Assembly: GCF_900142725.1 (NCBI RefSeq) | Contig: NZ_FRBW01000006.1 | Span: 62,001-126,000, forward strand | DNA from: Roseibium suaedae | GTDB lineage: Bacteria > Pseudomonadota > Alphaproteobacteria > Rhizobiales > Stappiaceae | Direction of reading: 5' to 3' | DNA length: 64,000 nucleotides | Part shown: positions 43,528 through 52,518 of the stretch, one piece after another | Position numbering within the stretch: the first letter of the stretch is position 1 | Layout of the letters: every line of letters begins with the position of its first letter | Notes under the pieces: generated by a model | Told to the model about the DNA's origin: nothing | The model's database searches: none | The model's input: only the letters and a program-made list of their open reading frames with translations | Made by a program: the position numbers and the translations under genes

Positions 43528-43620
43528 ATGCCCTCAACGACAGAGGCGATCCATCGAGCAATACAAAATAGTCAAGAGAGCCTGAGGGCTCTTTCGAAGC
43601 GATACGGCATCAATCAATGC
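43528..43620 (+). pseudogene. IS481-like transposase N-terminal remnant
   Basis: The frame opens PSTTEAIHRAIQNSQESL followed by ALSKRYGINQ, the typical helix-turn-helix start of IS481-family transposases. Similarity ends after the Gln, where the continuing KTVAKWKKR-type segment should be, and the frame then runs into unrelated sequence. A 5' fragment only. Confidence 0.65.
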
Positions 43621-43679
43621 CTTTTTCCCAGAAGCGGCCTATTGGCTGAACCGTGCAGGTGTTGGCTCTATTTTCTCCC

Positions 43680-43703
43680 AGCCTTTGTTTCGTGGATAGG
43701 TAC
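43680..43703. repeat. 24-bp inverted repeat, right arm
   Basis: AGCCTTTGTTTCGTGGATAG onward; pairs perfectly with 42974-42997. Confidence 0.75.
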
Positions 43704-43734
43704 CAATTTTTATATCAACCTGTACTTGGATCTT

Positions 43735-44025
43735 ATGAAAATACAATTCTTTTGGCTTCCGGCGAAGCTGGGCGGCTTGAGTTCTGATCCTCAGGATGGG
43801 GTGCGCTGCCAGATCAGGTGGATGAAACATCTTGAAGCGTCTCTTTCCATGTCGAGAGATGCAATATTGGTCGAGGTTTCCCGCTCTGAGCCCGATGGCT
43901 ATTGGATTGCCGAGTGTTCTCTGATCAGCGATGTTCCATCCGCCTCATGGCTGAAAGCGGGCGCGCAGATCGAATTGTACAATGCCACTCAACTGCTTGG
44001 CGTTGGCGTTATTGTGGCTGAGTGA
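43735..44025 (+). CDS. Small hypothetical protein, EF-Tu-like barrel pattern
   Basis: 96 residues from ATG 43735; the longer open frame upstream is non-native. KIQFFWLPAKLGGLSSDP starts the protein. Its C-terminal half, DAILVEVSRSEPDGYWIAEC then AGAQIELYNATQLLGVGVIV, has the strand pattern and final G-V-G-V-I of small EF-Tu domain-like proteins found among immunity genes. A broken copy of its first 15 codons lies at 42008-42053. Function unknown. Confidence 0.55.
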   Translation: MKIQFFWLPAKLGGLSSDPQDGVRCQIRWMKHLEASLSMSRDAILVEVSRSEPDGYWIAECSLISDVPSASWLKAGAQIELYNATQLLGVGVIVAE

Positions 44026-44117
44026 CTGGATTTCCCTGAGGTCCTGAGCTGTCCCCTGCAGGGTCAGCAAGAGCGATGACGGGAGTTGGGTGCCGCCATA
44101 GCCCTCGCTGCGTGCCA

Positions 44118-44828
44118 TCAGGCGCCGAAGGCGCCGTCGATGGTGTGCATGGCGCCGGTGACGAAACCGGCTTCCGGTCCTGCCAGCCAGGCGGTCATGC
44201 CGGCGACTTCTTCCGGGCGGCCATGGCGCTTGATGGCCATGAAGCTGTGCATCAGGTCCTTCATCGGGCCGTCCTCAGGGTTGGCATCCGTGTCGATGGG
44301 GCCGGGCTGCACCACATTGATGGTAATTCCGCGCGGGCCGAAATCACGGGCAAGGCCCCGGGCCAACCCCTGCAAGGCGGATTTGCTGACCGCATAGGAC
44401 GCCATGCCGGGGACGGGCATGCGGTCGCCGTTCACCGAGCCGATGACGATGATGCGGCCACCCTCCGGCATCTGCCGGGCTGCCTCCACCGAGGCGTGAT
44501 AGGGCGCCAGAATGTTGATCCTGAACAGCCGGTCGACCGCATCCGGGTCCTGGTCCAGCGCATCCCCGAAGAGGGCAATGCCGGCATTGACCACCAGAAT
44601 GTCCAGCGGGCCGCTGTCCCGGACGCGGGCAATCACCGCGTCCCGGTCGGCGCTGTCGGTCTGGACCGTTTTGGCCCCTGTCCTTGCCGCCAGCTGCTGC
44701 GCAGCTTCCGGCGACCCGGAATAGGTGAAGGTGACCTTGGCCCCTTCTGCTGCGAACCGTTCGACGATTGCGGCTCCAATTCCGCGGCTACCGCCCAGAA
44801 CAAGAACCGATTTTCCCTGAAACGCCAT
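44118..44828 (-). CDS. SDR-family oxidoreductase
   Basis: 236 residues. SVLVLGGSRGIGAAIVERFA (cofactor loop), DILVVNAGIALF, IVIGSVNGDRMP with catalytic Ser, and ASYAVSKSALQGLARGLARD with Tyr-x-x-x-Lys. The last residues (AMHTIDGAFGA) complete the fold. Substrate unknown. Divergent from the TetR gene at 44903, which probably controls it. Confidence 0.88.
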   Translation of the reverse strand: MAFQGKSVLVLGGSRGIGAAIVERFAAEGAKVTFTYSGSPEAAQQLAARTGAKTVQTDSADRDAVIARVRDSGPLDILVVNAGIALFGDALDQDPDAVDRLFRINILAPYHASVEAARQMPEGGRIIVIGSVNGDRMPVPGMASYAVSKSALQGLARGLARDFGPRGITINVVQPGPIDTDANPEDGPMKDLMHSFMAIKRHGRPEEVAGMTAWLAGPEAGFVTGAMHTIDGAFGA

Positions 44829-44844
44829 CGTGTGGCCTCCTTGC

Positions 44845-44876
44845 AGATTAATGTACGAGGCGTTACATAATTATCT
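44845..44876. promoter_or_regulatory. Candidate TetR operator
   Basis: Imperfect palindrome in the 74-bp gap between the divergent SDR and TetR genes: AGATTAATGTA, a GC-rich centre, then TACATAATTATCT. Position and symmetry suit a TetR dimer controlling both genes. Confidence 0.45.
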
Positions 44877-44902
44877 GAAAGACGCGTTCAAGGCTTTTTG
44901 TA

Positions 44903-45517
44903 ATGAGCACTACAAATAATTCGAAGCCACGAGGCCGGCCCCGGCGGTTTGATCCGCAGGACGGGATTGCCAAGGCGCAGGCGCTTTTCCATGAGCGCGG
45001 CTATGATGCGGTCAGTGTCACCGACGTCACCAAGGCGCTCGGCATCAATCCGCCCAGCTTTTATGCGGCTTTCGGCAGCAAGGCAGACCTCTATGCCCAG
45101 GTTCTCGACCGCTGGTCGCAAACGGGGGCGATCCCGATGACGGAGATCCTGCGGGAGGACCGTCCGGTGGCCGAGGCGCTTGTCAGTCTGCTGGAGGATG
45201 CGGCGCGGCGTTATGCCAGCGGCTGCGACGGGCAAGGCTGTCTCGTCATCGAGGGCACCCGCTCAAACGATGCTGATGCCCGGGACGTCGCCTGCGCCTT
45301 GAACACGGCTGCGGAAAAGCTGATCCGGGACTATATCGCACGGCGCCATCCCGAGCAGGCAGGCCCGCTGACCGATTTCGTCAGCACGACGATGACAGGC
45401 CTCTCAGCCAAGGCCCGCAATGGCTACAGCCTTGACCAGCTGCTCGGCACCGCACGTCTGGCCGGAACCGCGATTGACCTGGCACTTGGCGGGGATACGG
45501 GCGCGCGGGTGGAATGA
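44903..45517 (+). CDS. TetR-family regulator
   Basis: 204 residues. The N-terminal HTH is complete: RPRRFDPQDGIAKAQALFHE then AVSVTDVTKALGINPPSFYA with the recognition helix PPSFYAAFGSKADLY. The C-terminal domain contains CDGQGCLVIEGTR, typical of TetR members that sense small electrophiles or act with neighbouring SDR genes. Likely represses itself and the divergent SDR. Confidence 0.9.
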   Translation: MSTTNNSKPRGRPRRFDPQDGIAKAQALFHERGYDAVSVTDVTKALGINPPSFYAAFGSKADLYAQVLDRWSQTGAIPMTEILREDRPVAEALVSLLEDAARRYASGCDGQGCLVIEGTRSNDADARDVACALNTAAEKLIRDYIARRHPEQAGPLTDFVSTTMTGLSAKARNGYSLDQLLGTARLAGTAIDLALGGDTGARVE

Positions 45518-45554
45518 TAAACCCCTCCGTTCGTCGTCACGGCCAAGCGCGAAG

Positions 45555-45706
45555 AATTTGATGACATCCCCGCGAAGGCAGGGATCCCGTAACCGTCTGA
45601 GGTAACTGCCTTTTTCAAGGCGCTACTCCAGCGCGTACCGGATCCCGGTCTTGACGCTCGCGCCAAACCGGGATGACCAACTGGCCTGGTTGCTTTGTCA
45701 TCAACC
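45555..45706. repeat. Dispersed repeat family 2, copy A
   Basis: About 150 bp starting near GATGACATCCCCGCGAAGGC and ending near GGTTGCTTTGTCATC. A second copy at 56603-56762 is similar throughout, including GTCTGAGGTAACTGCC-like and GGATCCCGGTCTTG segments. It contains nested palindromic ends (GGATCCCG, CCGGGATGACC). Extragenic, between tetR and sseB. Confidence 0.8.
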
Positions 45707-45750
45707 GCAGCCCTCCCCGCCTGGGGGAGGGGCCTCAGGTTTCCCATATG

Positions 45751-46599
45751 CTAAGCCAGTTCCCTGGTCTTGAGCGGGATGCCGGTGCCCTCTGTGCCGG
45801 TGGCGGCATTGACGGCGATGTCGACCGGGTGGGGCAGGCCCTCGCAGGCGCCGCCAAGAGCGGCGATGAGGTCGCGCAAGGTCTCCGGGTCCTCGCCGGA
45901 CCGCAGGTCGATGTAGAAGGAAAAGCCCCGGTCGCCCGGCCATTGGGCAAGGGCGAACCAGGCTTCCTCCACCCTTGGATCCGCCGCAAGGGTGGCCTGA
46001 ATGCGGCCCACGGCCTCTTCCGGCACCTCGGCCGGCACGCCCAGCAGAACCTGGGTTTCCTCTTCCAGCTGATAGCGGTGCGGCCGGCCCATCATGTTAT
46101 CGAGATCTGCGGCGCTGAAATGGGCCTGATATTCATGGCCCGGATTGAGATAGAGACCGGGCAGGGCCGTGCCTTCCAGAAGGTCGCGCAGGCGGATTTC
46201 GAGATACTGGGCCTCTTCGCTGATCAGCTGGGACAGGCGTAGGGGAGAGGTGAAGGCGGCAGGCACCCGGCTGCCATCGGGCGCGTCCACCTCGAACAGG
46301 GAGATCTGCGTGTCTTCCTCGGTGACGAAATGTCCCCTGGGCTCTGCCGAAGGCGGCGTCGCGAAATAAAGCTTCGAATCCAGGAGGAACTGGGTGAACT
46401 GCGACCGGTAGTCCGCGTTCCTGGCTGCCGTGATCAGCCCGTGCTCCAGATCATTTACCGGCTGAAAGGCGGGGTGGCCGGAAGGCTCCTGAAGCGGAGC
46501 GCGGTGCTGGGGCTCCGTGAAGACAGGTTCCTGGCGGTCGGCTTCACCAGGGGCTGAACCGCCGGAGAGAGCCTTGAAAAGGTTGAGGATCTTTTTCAT
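45751..46599 (-). CDS. SseB-family protein
   Basis: 282 residues. NDLEHGLITAARNADYRSQF then FTQFLLDSKLYFATPP is the SseB N-terminal domain start, and HYQLEEETQVLLGVPAEVPE-like residues begin the C-terminal domain, ending GTGIPLKTRELA. SseB relates to enhanced serine sensitivity in E. coli; its molecular role is unclear, and the domain also occurs in immunity contexts. Cytosolic. Isolated gene. Confidence 0.75.
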   Translation of the reverse strand: MKKILNLFKALSGGSAPGEADRQEPVFTEPQHRAPLQEPSGHPAFQPVNDLEHGLITAARNADYRSQFTQFLLDSKLYFATPPSAEPRGHFVTEEDTQISLFEVDAPDGSRVPAAFTSPLRLSQLISEEAQYLEIRLRDLLEGTALPGLYLNPGHEYQAHFSAADLDNMMGRPHRYQLEEETQVLLGVPAEVPEEAVGRIQATLAADPRVEEAWFALAQWPGDRGFSFYIDLRSGEDPETLRDLIAALGGACEGLPHPVDIAVNAATGTEGTGIPLKTRELA

Positions 46600-46657
46600 A
46601 CGGCTTTAAATAGAAAGCAACTGCGCCCGCATCATGGCAAGCAGGGCGCCCGGCCGT

Positions 46658-46888
46658 TCAGCGCCGTTTTCCCAAGGCGGAGCGCAGGGTCAGCACCGCA
46701 AGAACCACGGCCACGCCCCCCCAGAGCATGGCCCCGCCGGTCACATTGCTGCCATCCTCCAGACGGCAGCTCGACGCGGCCGCGGCAATGCATGCCCGGT
46801 TCACCCAGTAGCGGGTCACGAACAGGGTGGCACAGGCTGCTGCAAGGCCAGCCAGCACCAGCGTTCGTGCAATGCGATTCGCTGCCAT
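46658..46888 (-). CDS. Small hypothetical membrane protein
   Basis: 76 residues from ATG 46888 (GAGACGGGGC just upstream); a GTG at 46900 overlapping the blcR stop is an alternative. Two hydrophobic segments (about 10-28 and 50-70) flank a short loop with two Cys (ACIAAAASSC). Directly downstream of blcR and probably co-transcribed with it. No family recognised. Confidence 0.5.
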   Translation of the reverse strand: MAANRIARTLVLAGLAAACATLFVTRYWVNRACIAAAASSCRLEDGSNVTGGAMLWGGVAVVLAVLTLRSALGKRR

Positions 46889-46896
46889 GCCCCGTC

Positions 46897-47706
46897 TCAC
46901 ACCCCGTGATGGCCGAGCTGGCGGGAGAGGTTTTGGGCCGTGTCGCGGATGTTTTCGCCAAGCGTTGCAATGGCTTGATCGGTTGCTTCGCTGTGCAGGA
47001 GGCTGGCGGCGAGGCCTGCGATGGCCTTGCCCGAATGGTCGCGCACGGCGGCGCCGACGCAGACCATGCCCTCGCGGATCTGGCCGTCATCGATGGAATA
47101 TCCGCGATTTTTTGTCGCTGAAAGTTCCTCCCGCAATGCAGCAAGACTGGCCACGCCATGCTGGGTCATCGGCTCCGGAAACCGGTCTGCGAAAAGCAGG
47201 TCAAGCTCCGCGTCCGGCAGTTCTGAAAGCAGCATCTTGCCGGTGGCGGTGAAGGGCGAGGGCAGGCGCATGCCGATGCGGAATGTGTGCCCCAGCGGCT
47301 GATCGGAGTTGCGGCAGCCGATATAGACGACCTCCGGCCCATCCAAGATCGTCAGGGTCAGCGTGTAGCTGGCGAGCGCCGTGTCTTTTGCGAAATACTC
47401 GCGGAAAACCGACAGAACATCCATCTCCGACAGGAAGCTGTTGGCCCACCGCATGGGGTGGGGCCCGAGGCGGAACGTGCCGTCCGGATTGCGGGCCAGA
47501 AGGTTCAGTTCCTGCATCACGTTGAGCAGCCCGTGCGCAGTGCTTTTCGGCAGCTTCAAGGCCCGGGTGATGTCGGCCGCATTCAGCGGCGTGGAGGAGG
47601 CGGAGACCAGATCCAGAATGAGCACTGTGCGCCGCAGCGCGGGCACGGAGTCCGTCGAGGGCACAGCTTCGCCCGCGTCTGCAACTGCAGATAATGGCCT
47701 TGACAT
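46897..47706 (-). CDS. blcR: IclR-family regulator BlcR
   Basis: 269 residues. The winged HTH (LNAADITRALKLPKSTAHGL) is followed by the GAF-like effector domain (HTFRIGMRLPSPFTATGKML, then REGMVCVGAAVRDHSGKAIA). Divergent from an intact blcABC operon, as in Agrobacterium, where BlcR represses blcABC and releases it on binding succinate semialdehyde or gamma-butyrolactone-derived ligands. Named by context plus family. Confidence 0.88.
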   Translation of the reverse strand: MSRPLSAVADAGEAVPSTDSVPALRRTVLILDLVSASSTPLNAADITRALKLPKSTAHGLLNVMQELNLLARNPDGTFRLGPHPMRWANSFLSEMDVLSVFREYFAKDTALASYTLTLTILDGPEVVYIGCRNSDQPLGHTFRIGMRLPSPFTATGKMLLSELPDAELDLLFADRFPEPMTQHGVASLAALREELSATKNRGYSIDDGQIREGMVCVGAAVRDHSGKAIAGLAASLLHSEATDQAIATLGENIRDTAQNLSRQLGHHGV

Positions 47707-47731
47707 TTTTCTCAGCCCCCCTCACTCATGA

Positions 47732-47766
47732 GTTCAACAAATTGACTCTGGTTCAATATATTGAAC
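47732..47766. promoter_or_regulatory. BlcR-type tandem operator
   Basis: Two related inverted repeats about 20 bp apart centre to centre: GTTCAACAAATTGAC (47732-47746, imperfect) and GTTCAATATATTGAAC (47751-47766, perfect). They fill the 79-bp gap between the divergent blcR and blcA starts. Two sites two helical turns apart fit the known tetrameric binding of BlcR. Confidence 0.75.
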
Positions 47767-47785
47767 TTTACAGAGGGAGGATCAA

Positions 47786-49240
47786 ATGGTCAACCTGAAA
47801 AATAAGGGGCTCTTGCGCAGCAAGTGCCTGATCGGCGGAGCCTGGGTCGATGCGGCCAGTGGCGCTGTCATCGAAGTCACCAATCCGGCGACGGGAGACG
47901 TGATCGGAACGGTTCCCTCTGTCTCCGGTGCCCAAACGGAACAGGCGGTTGCCGCTGCCGACACGGCCTTTGCCAGCTGGAGCCGTCTGGCTGCCCGCGA
48001 GCGCACCGCGCTGCTGCGCCGCTGGTTCGACCTGATCGTCCAGAATGCGGATGATTTGGGCGCGTTGATGACCGCCGAACAGGGCAAGCCCCTGGCCGAG
48101 GCCCGCGGCGAGGCGCTTTACGCGGCCTCCTTCGTGGAATGGTTCGCGGAAGAGGCCAAGCGCGTCTATGGCGACACTATTCCTTCGCCGACTGCGGACA
48201 AGCGGCTGATCGTGCTGAAGCAGCCGATCGGCGTCTGCGCCGCGATCACCCCGTGGAATTTCCCGGCGGCCATGATCACCCGCAAGGCGGCCCCGGCCCT
48301 GGCGGCTGGCTGCACCATGGTGGTCAAGCCCGCCGAGCAGACGCCGCTGACCGCGCTCGCCCTTGGGGTTCTGGCCGAGGAAGCCGGCATTCCGGCCGGT
48401 GTCTTCCAGGTCGTGACCGGGGATGCCCGTGAGATCGGTGCCGTGCTGACCGGCTCGGACACCGTGCGCAAACTGTCCTTCACCGGATCCACCGAGGTCG
48501 GCCGCATCCTGATGGCCCAGTCGGCCCCGACCATCAAGAAACTGTCCCTGGAACTGGGCGGCAACGCGCCGTTCATCGTCTTCGACGACGCGGATCTGGA
48601 CGCGGCCGTGGAGGGGGCGATCGCCTCCAAGTACCGCAATGCCGGGCAGACCTGCGTCTGTTCCAACCGGATCTATGTTCAGGCCGGGGTCTATGACGCC
48701 TTTGCCGAAAAGCTGGCGGCAAGGGTCAAGGCGCTTTCCGTTGGCGTGGGCACGGACGCGGGCGTTCTGATCGGCCCGCTGATCGACGGCGATGCCATTG
48801 CCAAGATCGAGGACCACATCGGCGATGCTCTGGCAAAGGGCGCCAGCGTCCTGACCGGCGGCAAGCGCCACGCGCTCGGCGGCACCTTTTTCGAGCCGAC
48901 CGTGCTGACCGGGGCGACCCAGGCGATGAAGGTTGCCCGGGAAGAGACCTTCGGCCCGGTCGCGCCGCTGTTCCGCTTCGAGACCGAAGAGGAAGTGGTG
49001 GCCATGGCCAATGACACCGAATTCGGCCTCGCCGCCTATTTCTACACCGAGAACGTCCGCCGCACCTGGCGGGTCGCCGAGGCGCTCGACTACGGCATGG
49101 TCGGCCACAACACCGGCCTGATCTCCAACGAGGTTGCCCCCTTTGGCGGCGTCAAGCAATCCGGGCTGGGGCGGGAAGGGTCCCACTACGGCATCGAGGA
49201 ATATCTGGAAGTCAAATACCTGTGCTCGGCCATCGCGTGA
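47786..49240 (+). CDS. blcA: Succinate semialdehyde dehydrogenase BlcA
   Basis: 484 residues, normal for the GabD-type aldehyde dehydrogenase family. [20 protein letters not shown] (NAD-binding), [31 protein letters not shown] (general-base Glu) and [15 protein letters not shown] (catalytic Cys) are all present. Oxidises succinate semialdehyde to succinate, the final step of gamma-butyrolactone and gamma-hydroxybutyrate use. First gene of blcABC. Confidence 0.93.
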   Translation: MVNLKNKGLLRSKCLIGGAWVDAASGAVIEVTNPATGDVIGTVPSVSGAQTEQAVAAADTAFASWSRLAARERTALLRRWFDLIVQNADDLGALMTAEQGKPLAEARGEALYAASFVEWFAEEAKRVYGDTIPSPTADKRLIVLKQPIGVCAAITPWNFPAAMITRKAAPALAAGCTMVVKPAEQTPLTALALGVLAEEAGIPAGVFQVVTGDAREIGAVLTGSDTVRKLSFTGSTEVGRILMAQSAPTIKKLSLELGGNAPFIVFDDADLDAAVEGAIASKYRNAGQTCVCSNRIYVQAGVYDAFAEKLAARVKALSVGVGTDAGVLIGPLIDGDAIAKIEDHIGDALAKGASVLTGGKRHALGGTFFEPTVLTGATQAMKVAREETFGPVAPLFRFETEEEVVAMANDTEFGLAAYFYTENVRRTWRVAEALDYGMVGHNTGLISNEVAPFGGVKQSGLGREGSHYGIEEYLEVKYLCSAIA

Positions 49241-49268
49241 AGCGGACGGGCGCAAAGGAGGAAACAAG

Positions 49269-50429
49269 ATGACGATGAATCCCTTTGAATTCCGCACGGT
49301 TCCGGCCATGGAAGTGGCCTGGGGCGGCGCGCAGCGGCTGGGCGAGATCCTCAAGGCCCGCTTTGCGGCGGAAAATGTGCTGCTGGTGACCGATGCCGGT
49401 CTGGTCAAGGCCGGGCTGATCGCGCCGATTGCTCAGAACATGAAGGCTGCCGGCCTGACCGTCACCATCTTCGACAAGGTGGTGGCCGATCCGCCGGAAC
49501 ATGTGGTTCAGGCCTGTGTGGAAGATGCGCGCAAGGCCGGCACGGACATCGTGGTGGGTCTGGGCGGCGGCTCGTCTCTGGACATTGCCAAGCTGGTGGC
49601 CATCCTGCTGAAGTCCGATCAGCCGCTGTCCGAAATGTACGGCATCGGCAATGTGAAGGGCGGACGCCTGCCCATGGTCCTGGTGCCGACGACCGCCGGA
49701 ACCGGCTCGGAAGTCACCAACATCTCCATCATCACCACGGGCGAGACCACCAAGATGGGTGTCGTTTCCCCGCAGCTTTATGCCGATTACGTGCTGCTGG
49801 ATGCGGAAACCACCGTTGGCCTGCCGCAGATCCACACCGCCGCCACCGGCATTGACGCCATGGTGCATGCCATCGAGGCCTATACCAGCCAGCACAAGAA
49901 GAACCCGCTGTCCGATGCGCTGGCCCGCGAAGCCCTGCGCCTGCTCGGCGCCAACCTGATTGCCGTGTGCAAGGACGGCACCAACCGGGCGGCCCGCGAA
50001 GGCATGCTGCTGGGCGCGACGCTGGCCGGTCAGGCCTTCGCCAACTCGCCGGTGGCAGCGGTTCATGCGCTCGCCTATCCGCTCGGCGGCCACTATCACA
50101 TCCCTCACGGCCTCTCCAACGCGCTGATGCTCGGGCCGGTCCTGCGCTACAACGCCAAGGCCGCGGCCCCGCTTTATGCGGAACTCGCCGATGTTCTGGG
50201 CGTGCCGGGAACCGGTGATGCAGCCACCCGCTCCACTGCCTTCGTCGCCCATATGGAAAAGCTGATGGACGAAAGCGGTGCGCCGCGCCGCCTGCGCGAT
50301 GTGGGCGTGACCGACAACAGCCTGGCCATGCTGGCTGCCGACGCGATGAAGCAGACCCGCCTGCTCGTCAACAACCCTGTCGAAGTGAGCGAGGAAGATG
50401 CGCTTGCCCTTTACCGGGAAGCCTATTGA
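49269..50429 (+). CDS. blcB: 4-hydroxybutyrate dehydrogenase BlcB (iron-type ADH)
   Basis: 386 residues from ATG 49269 (GGAGGAAAC upstream). IVVGLGGGSSLDIAKLVAIL is the NAD-binding motif of group III alcohol dehydrogenases; VHALAYPLGGHYHIPHG holds the metal-binding His residues. VLVPTTAGTGSEVTNISI is a family block. Converts 4-hydroxybutyrate to succinate semialdehyde, feeding BlcA. 28 bp after blcA. Confidence 0.93.
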   Translation: MTMNPFEFRTVPAMEVAWGGAQRLGEILKARFAAENVLLVTDAGLVKAGLIAPIAQNMKAAGLTVTIFDKVVADPPEHVVQACVEDARKAGTDIVVGLGGGSSLDIAKLVAILLKSDQPLSEMYGIGNVKGGRLPMVLVPTTAGTGSEVTNISIITTGETTKMGVVSPQLYADYVLLDAETTVGLPQIHTAATGIDAMVHAIEAYTSQHKKNPLSDALAREALRLLGANLIAVCKDGTNRAAREGMLLGATLAGQAFANSPVAAVHALAYPLGGHYHIPHGLSNALMLGPVLRYNAKAAAPLYAELADVLGVPGTGDAATRSTAFVAHMEKLMDESGAPRRLRDVGVTDNSLAMLAADAMKQTRLLVNNPVEVSEEDALALYREAY

Positions 50430-50496
50430 GCCCGCCAGACGGCTTGAAACCCGATCTTTTGAAATCCGGAATGTCACATCAAACGGGAGGACCCAA

Positions 50497-51291
50497 GTGA
50501 CCGATATCAGACTGTACATGCTCCAGTCCGGCACCTTGAAGTGCAAGGTGCACAACATCAAGATGAACCAGGGCGACGGCGCGGATTATGAAATCCCGGT
50601 TCCCTTCTTCCTGATCACCCATCCGGACGGTCACACCATCATCGACGGCGGCAACGCCATCGAGGTGGCCACCGATCCGCGGGGCTACTGGGGCGGCATC
50701 TGTGACGTCTACACGCCGGTTCTGGACAAGGACCAGGGCTGCGTAGACCAGGTGAAGGCTCTGGGCATCGACCCGGCCGACGTGAAATACGTGGTTCAGT
50801 CCCACCTGCACCTCGACCACACCGGCGCCATCGGCCGCTTTCCGAACGCCACCCACATCGTCCAGCGCTGCGAGTATGAATATGCCTTCACGCCGGACTG
50901 GTTCGCCGGTGGCGGCTATATCCGCAAGGATTTCGACCGTCCGGGCCTGAAGTGGCAGTTCCTGAACGGAACCCAGGATGACTATTACGACATCTATGGC
51001 GACGGCACCCTGACCACCGTGTTCACCCCGGGCCACGCGCCGGGCCACCAGTCCTTCCTGGTGCGCCTGCCGAACAGCCCGAAGCCGATCCTCCTGACCA
51101 TCGATGCGGCCTATACGGTCGATCATTGGGAAGAAAAGGCCCTGCCGGGTTTCCTGGCCTCCACCGTCGACACGGTGCGCTCGGTCCAGAAGCTGCGCAC
51201 CCTGGCAGAGCGCACGGACGCCCTGGTCGTCACCGGCCACGACCCGGACGCCTGGTCCACCTTCAAGAAGGCCCCGGACTTCTACTCCTGA
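50497..51291 (+). CDS. blcC: Gamma-butyrolactonase BlcC (AttM-like metallo-lactonase)
   Basis: 264 residues from GTG 50497, preceded by GGGAGG at the right distance; codons before it belong to the region overlapping blcB. VVQSHLHLDHTGAIGRF carries the H-x-H-x-D-H dinuclear zinc motif, FTPGHAPGHQSFLV and LLTIDAAYTVDHW supply further ligands. The sequence follows A. tumefaciens AttM/BlcC closely throughout by recall. Opens gamma-butyrolactone to 4-hydroxybutyrate. AttM also cleaves acyl-homoserine lactones, so quorum quenching is a possible side activity. Confidence 0.95.
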   Translation: MTDIRLYMLQSGTLKCKVHNIKMNQGDGADYEIPVPFFLITHPDGHTIIDGGNAIEVATDPRGYWGGICDVYTPVLDKDQGCVDQVKALGIDPADVKYVVQSHLHLDHTGAIGRFPNATHIVQRCEYEYAFTPDWFAGGGYIRKDFDRPGLKWQFLNGTQDDYYDIYGDGTLTTVFTPGHAPGHQSFLVRLPNSPKPILLTIDAAYTVDHWEEKALPGFLASTVDTVRSVQKLRTLAERTDALVVTGHDPDAWSTFKKAPDFYS

Positions 51292-51322
51292 GCCTCCGGC
51301 ACAGGACGATCACGACACTGGG

Positions 51323-51346
51323 AAAGGGGCCGCTTGGCCCCTTTTG
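51323..51346 (+). terminator. blcABC terminator
   Basis: AAAGGGGCC, 4-nt loop GCTT, GGCCCCTTTT, then GCTTG; 32 bp after the blcC stop. A compact intrinsic terminator with a short T-run. Confidence 0.85.
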
Positions 51347-51446
51347 CTTGAGGGCAAAGTTGCATCCCCTCCATCGTCATCCTCTGCCTTGAGCCGAGGA
51401 TTTATGCAAGTCAATGGCTTGCAGATGGCCGGGTCAAGCCCCTGGT

Positions 51447-51705
51447 GTCCAGTTTAAGTTTCGGATTTTCATTTTAGGTATTCAAATCAGACCTGATTTC
51501 CGGCCCAAAGCTGAATGAGACACGAAAGTGGCGCGGCATACGCCCGTCTCCACCCTTGCGGGGGAGATGTCAGCTTCAGCTGACAGAGGGGGGTGAGGCT
51601 TCGGCATAATCAGAAAAAGTTGGAATGTTCCGAGGGGCTTATACTCCCCCCTCTGCCCCCAATTTGGGGGCATCTCCCCCGCAAGGGGGGAGATTGGAGC
51701 CTGCC
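51447..51705. repeat. Dispersed repeat family 1, copy B
   Basis: Same order of elements as copy A (36854-37110): a left flank with TTTCGGATTTTCATTTTAGG, GAGACACGAAAG and GCGCGGCATACGCCCGTC, then the two opposed GC-rich palindromes. Fills most of the gap between blcC and the RES-domain gene. Confidence 0.82.
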
Positions 51706-51822
51706 GAACCGTTTGTCCGGCAACCGCAGGCATCTTAACCGGACAACAGTGGGTCAAGCCATGGCAGGACGAAGACGAAGGGGTGAGTTTGAACGCTGGG
51801 GCAGTGCTCAGTCCCGGTTTAT

Positions 51823-52515
51823 TCAGTGGTCCGTCACTTCCAGAACGTCACCTGTATCAAGGCGCTTGATGAAGTCCACGCGCGTTCCGCTCCAATGGTA
51901 GCTGAAATGAGAGGACTGGACGGGGACCGGCACAACATCGGGCCAAAACACGCCGATGCATTCACCGCCCGGACTGCGGACACTGTTCCAGACGAGGCCA
52001 TCACTGCCCTCAGCTCTGAGTTTCGCACCCGCTGTTTGGGAGGGACCATAATCCGAAGCGTGCAGGACGCCTGGCAAATCATTGACGTCAGTCAGATCAG
52101 CGTCGACGGCTCCGACCAGCAGGCGGAACTGAGACGTCCATCCGGCCGGTTCGTCAGTGGATGCCATGAATTTGGCGTGGTGATGAATGGTCTCGGCAAG
52201 GGCGACGTCTTCCGAGTCTCCCGCGTAATAGATCCCGTAGCTGCCGTCTGTGAAACGTCCGGGCCGGAGCGGTGAGCAATGGACAAAGGGGGCCATCACA
52301 TAGCTGGCGCCGGGACCCGTCACACGGCGATGCACCGGCACCTTGCCCAGATCTCCGATTTCACCGCGCACACGGGGATTGGTTTTTGCTTCAACCGAGG
52401 CAATCGCTTCCCAGTCCCGTGGGTCTGCAATGTCTTCAAATAAATCTATGGGTGGATAGATGGAGCGAATGATGCGGAAGGTCCGAGGCCACGTAACGCG
52501 CCGGATGTGAGGCAT
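51823..52515 (-). CDS. RES-domain toxin
   Basis: 230 residues. R-x-x-R...GIYYAGDSEDVALAETIHHH and the terminal strand block fit the RES family, named for conserved Arg, Glu and Ser; these toxins degrade NAD+ as NAD phosphorylases or ADP-ribosyltransferases. GRFTDGSYGIYYAGD is the strand-loop region with the active Tyr, and ETIHHHAKF holds the conserved Glu. It lies 3 bp downstream of its Xre/MbcA-like antitoxin. Confidence 0.85.
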   Translation of the reverse strand: MPHIRRVTWPRTFRIIRSIYPPIDLFEDIADPRDWEAIASVEAKTNPRVRGEIGDLGKVPVHRRVTGPGASYVMAPFVHCSPLRPGRFTDGSYGIYYAGDSEDVALAETIHHHAKFMASTDEPAGWTSQFRLLVGAVDADLTDVNDLPGVLHASDYGPSQTAGAKLRAEGSDGLVWNSVRSPGGECIGVFWPDVVPVPVQSSHFSYHWSGTRVDFIKRLDTGDVLEVTDH

Positions 52516-52518
52516 GGA

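Noticed and set aside
47768..49408. 546-codon minus-strand open frame opposite blcA
   Set aside because: Antisense shadow; blcA has all catalytic motifs and operon context.
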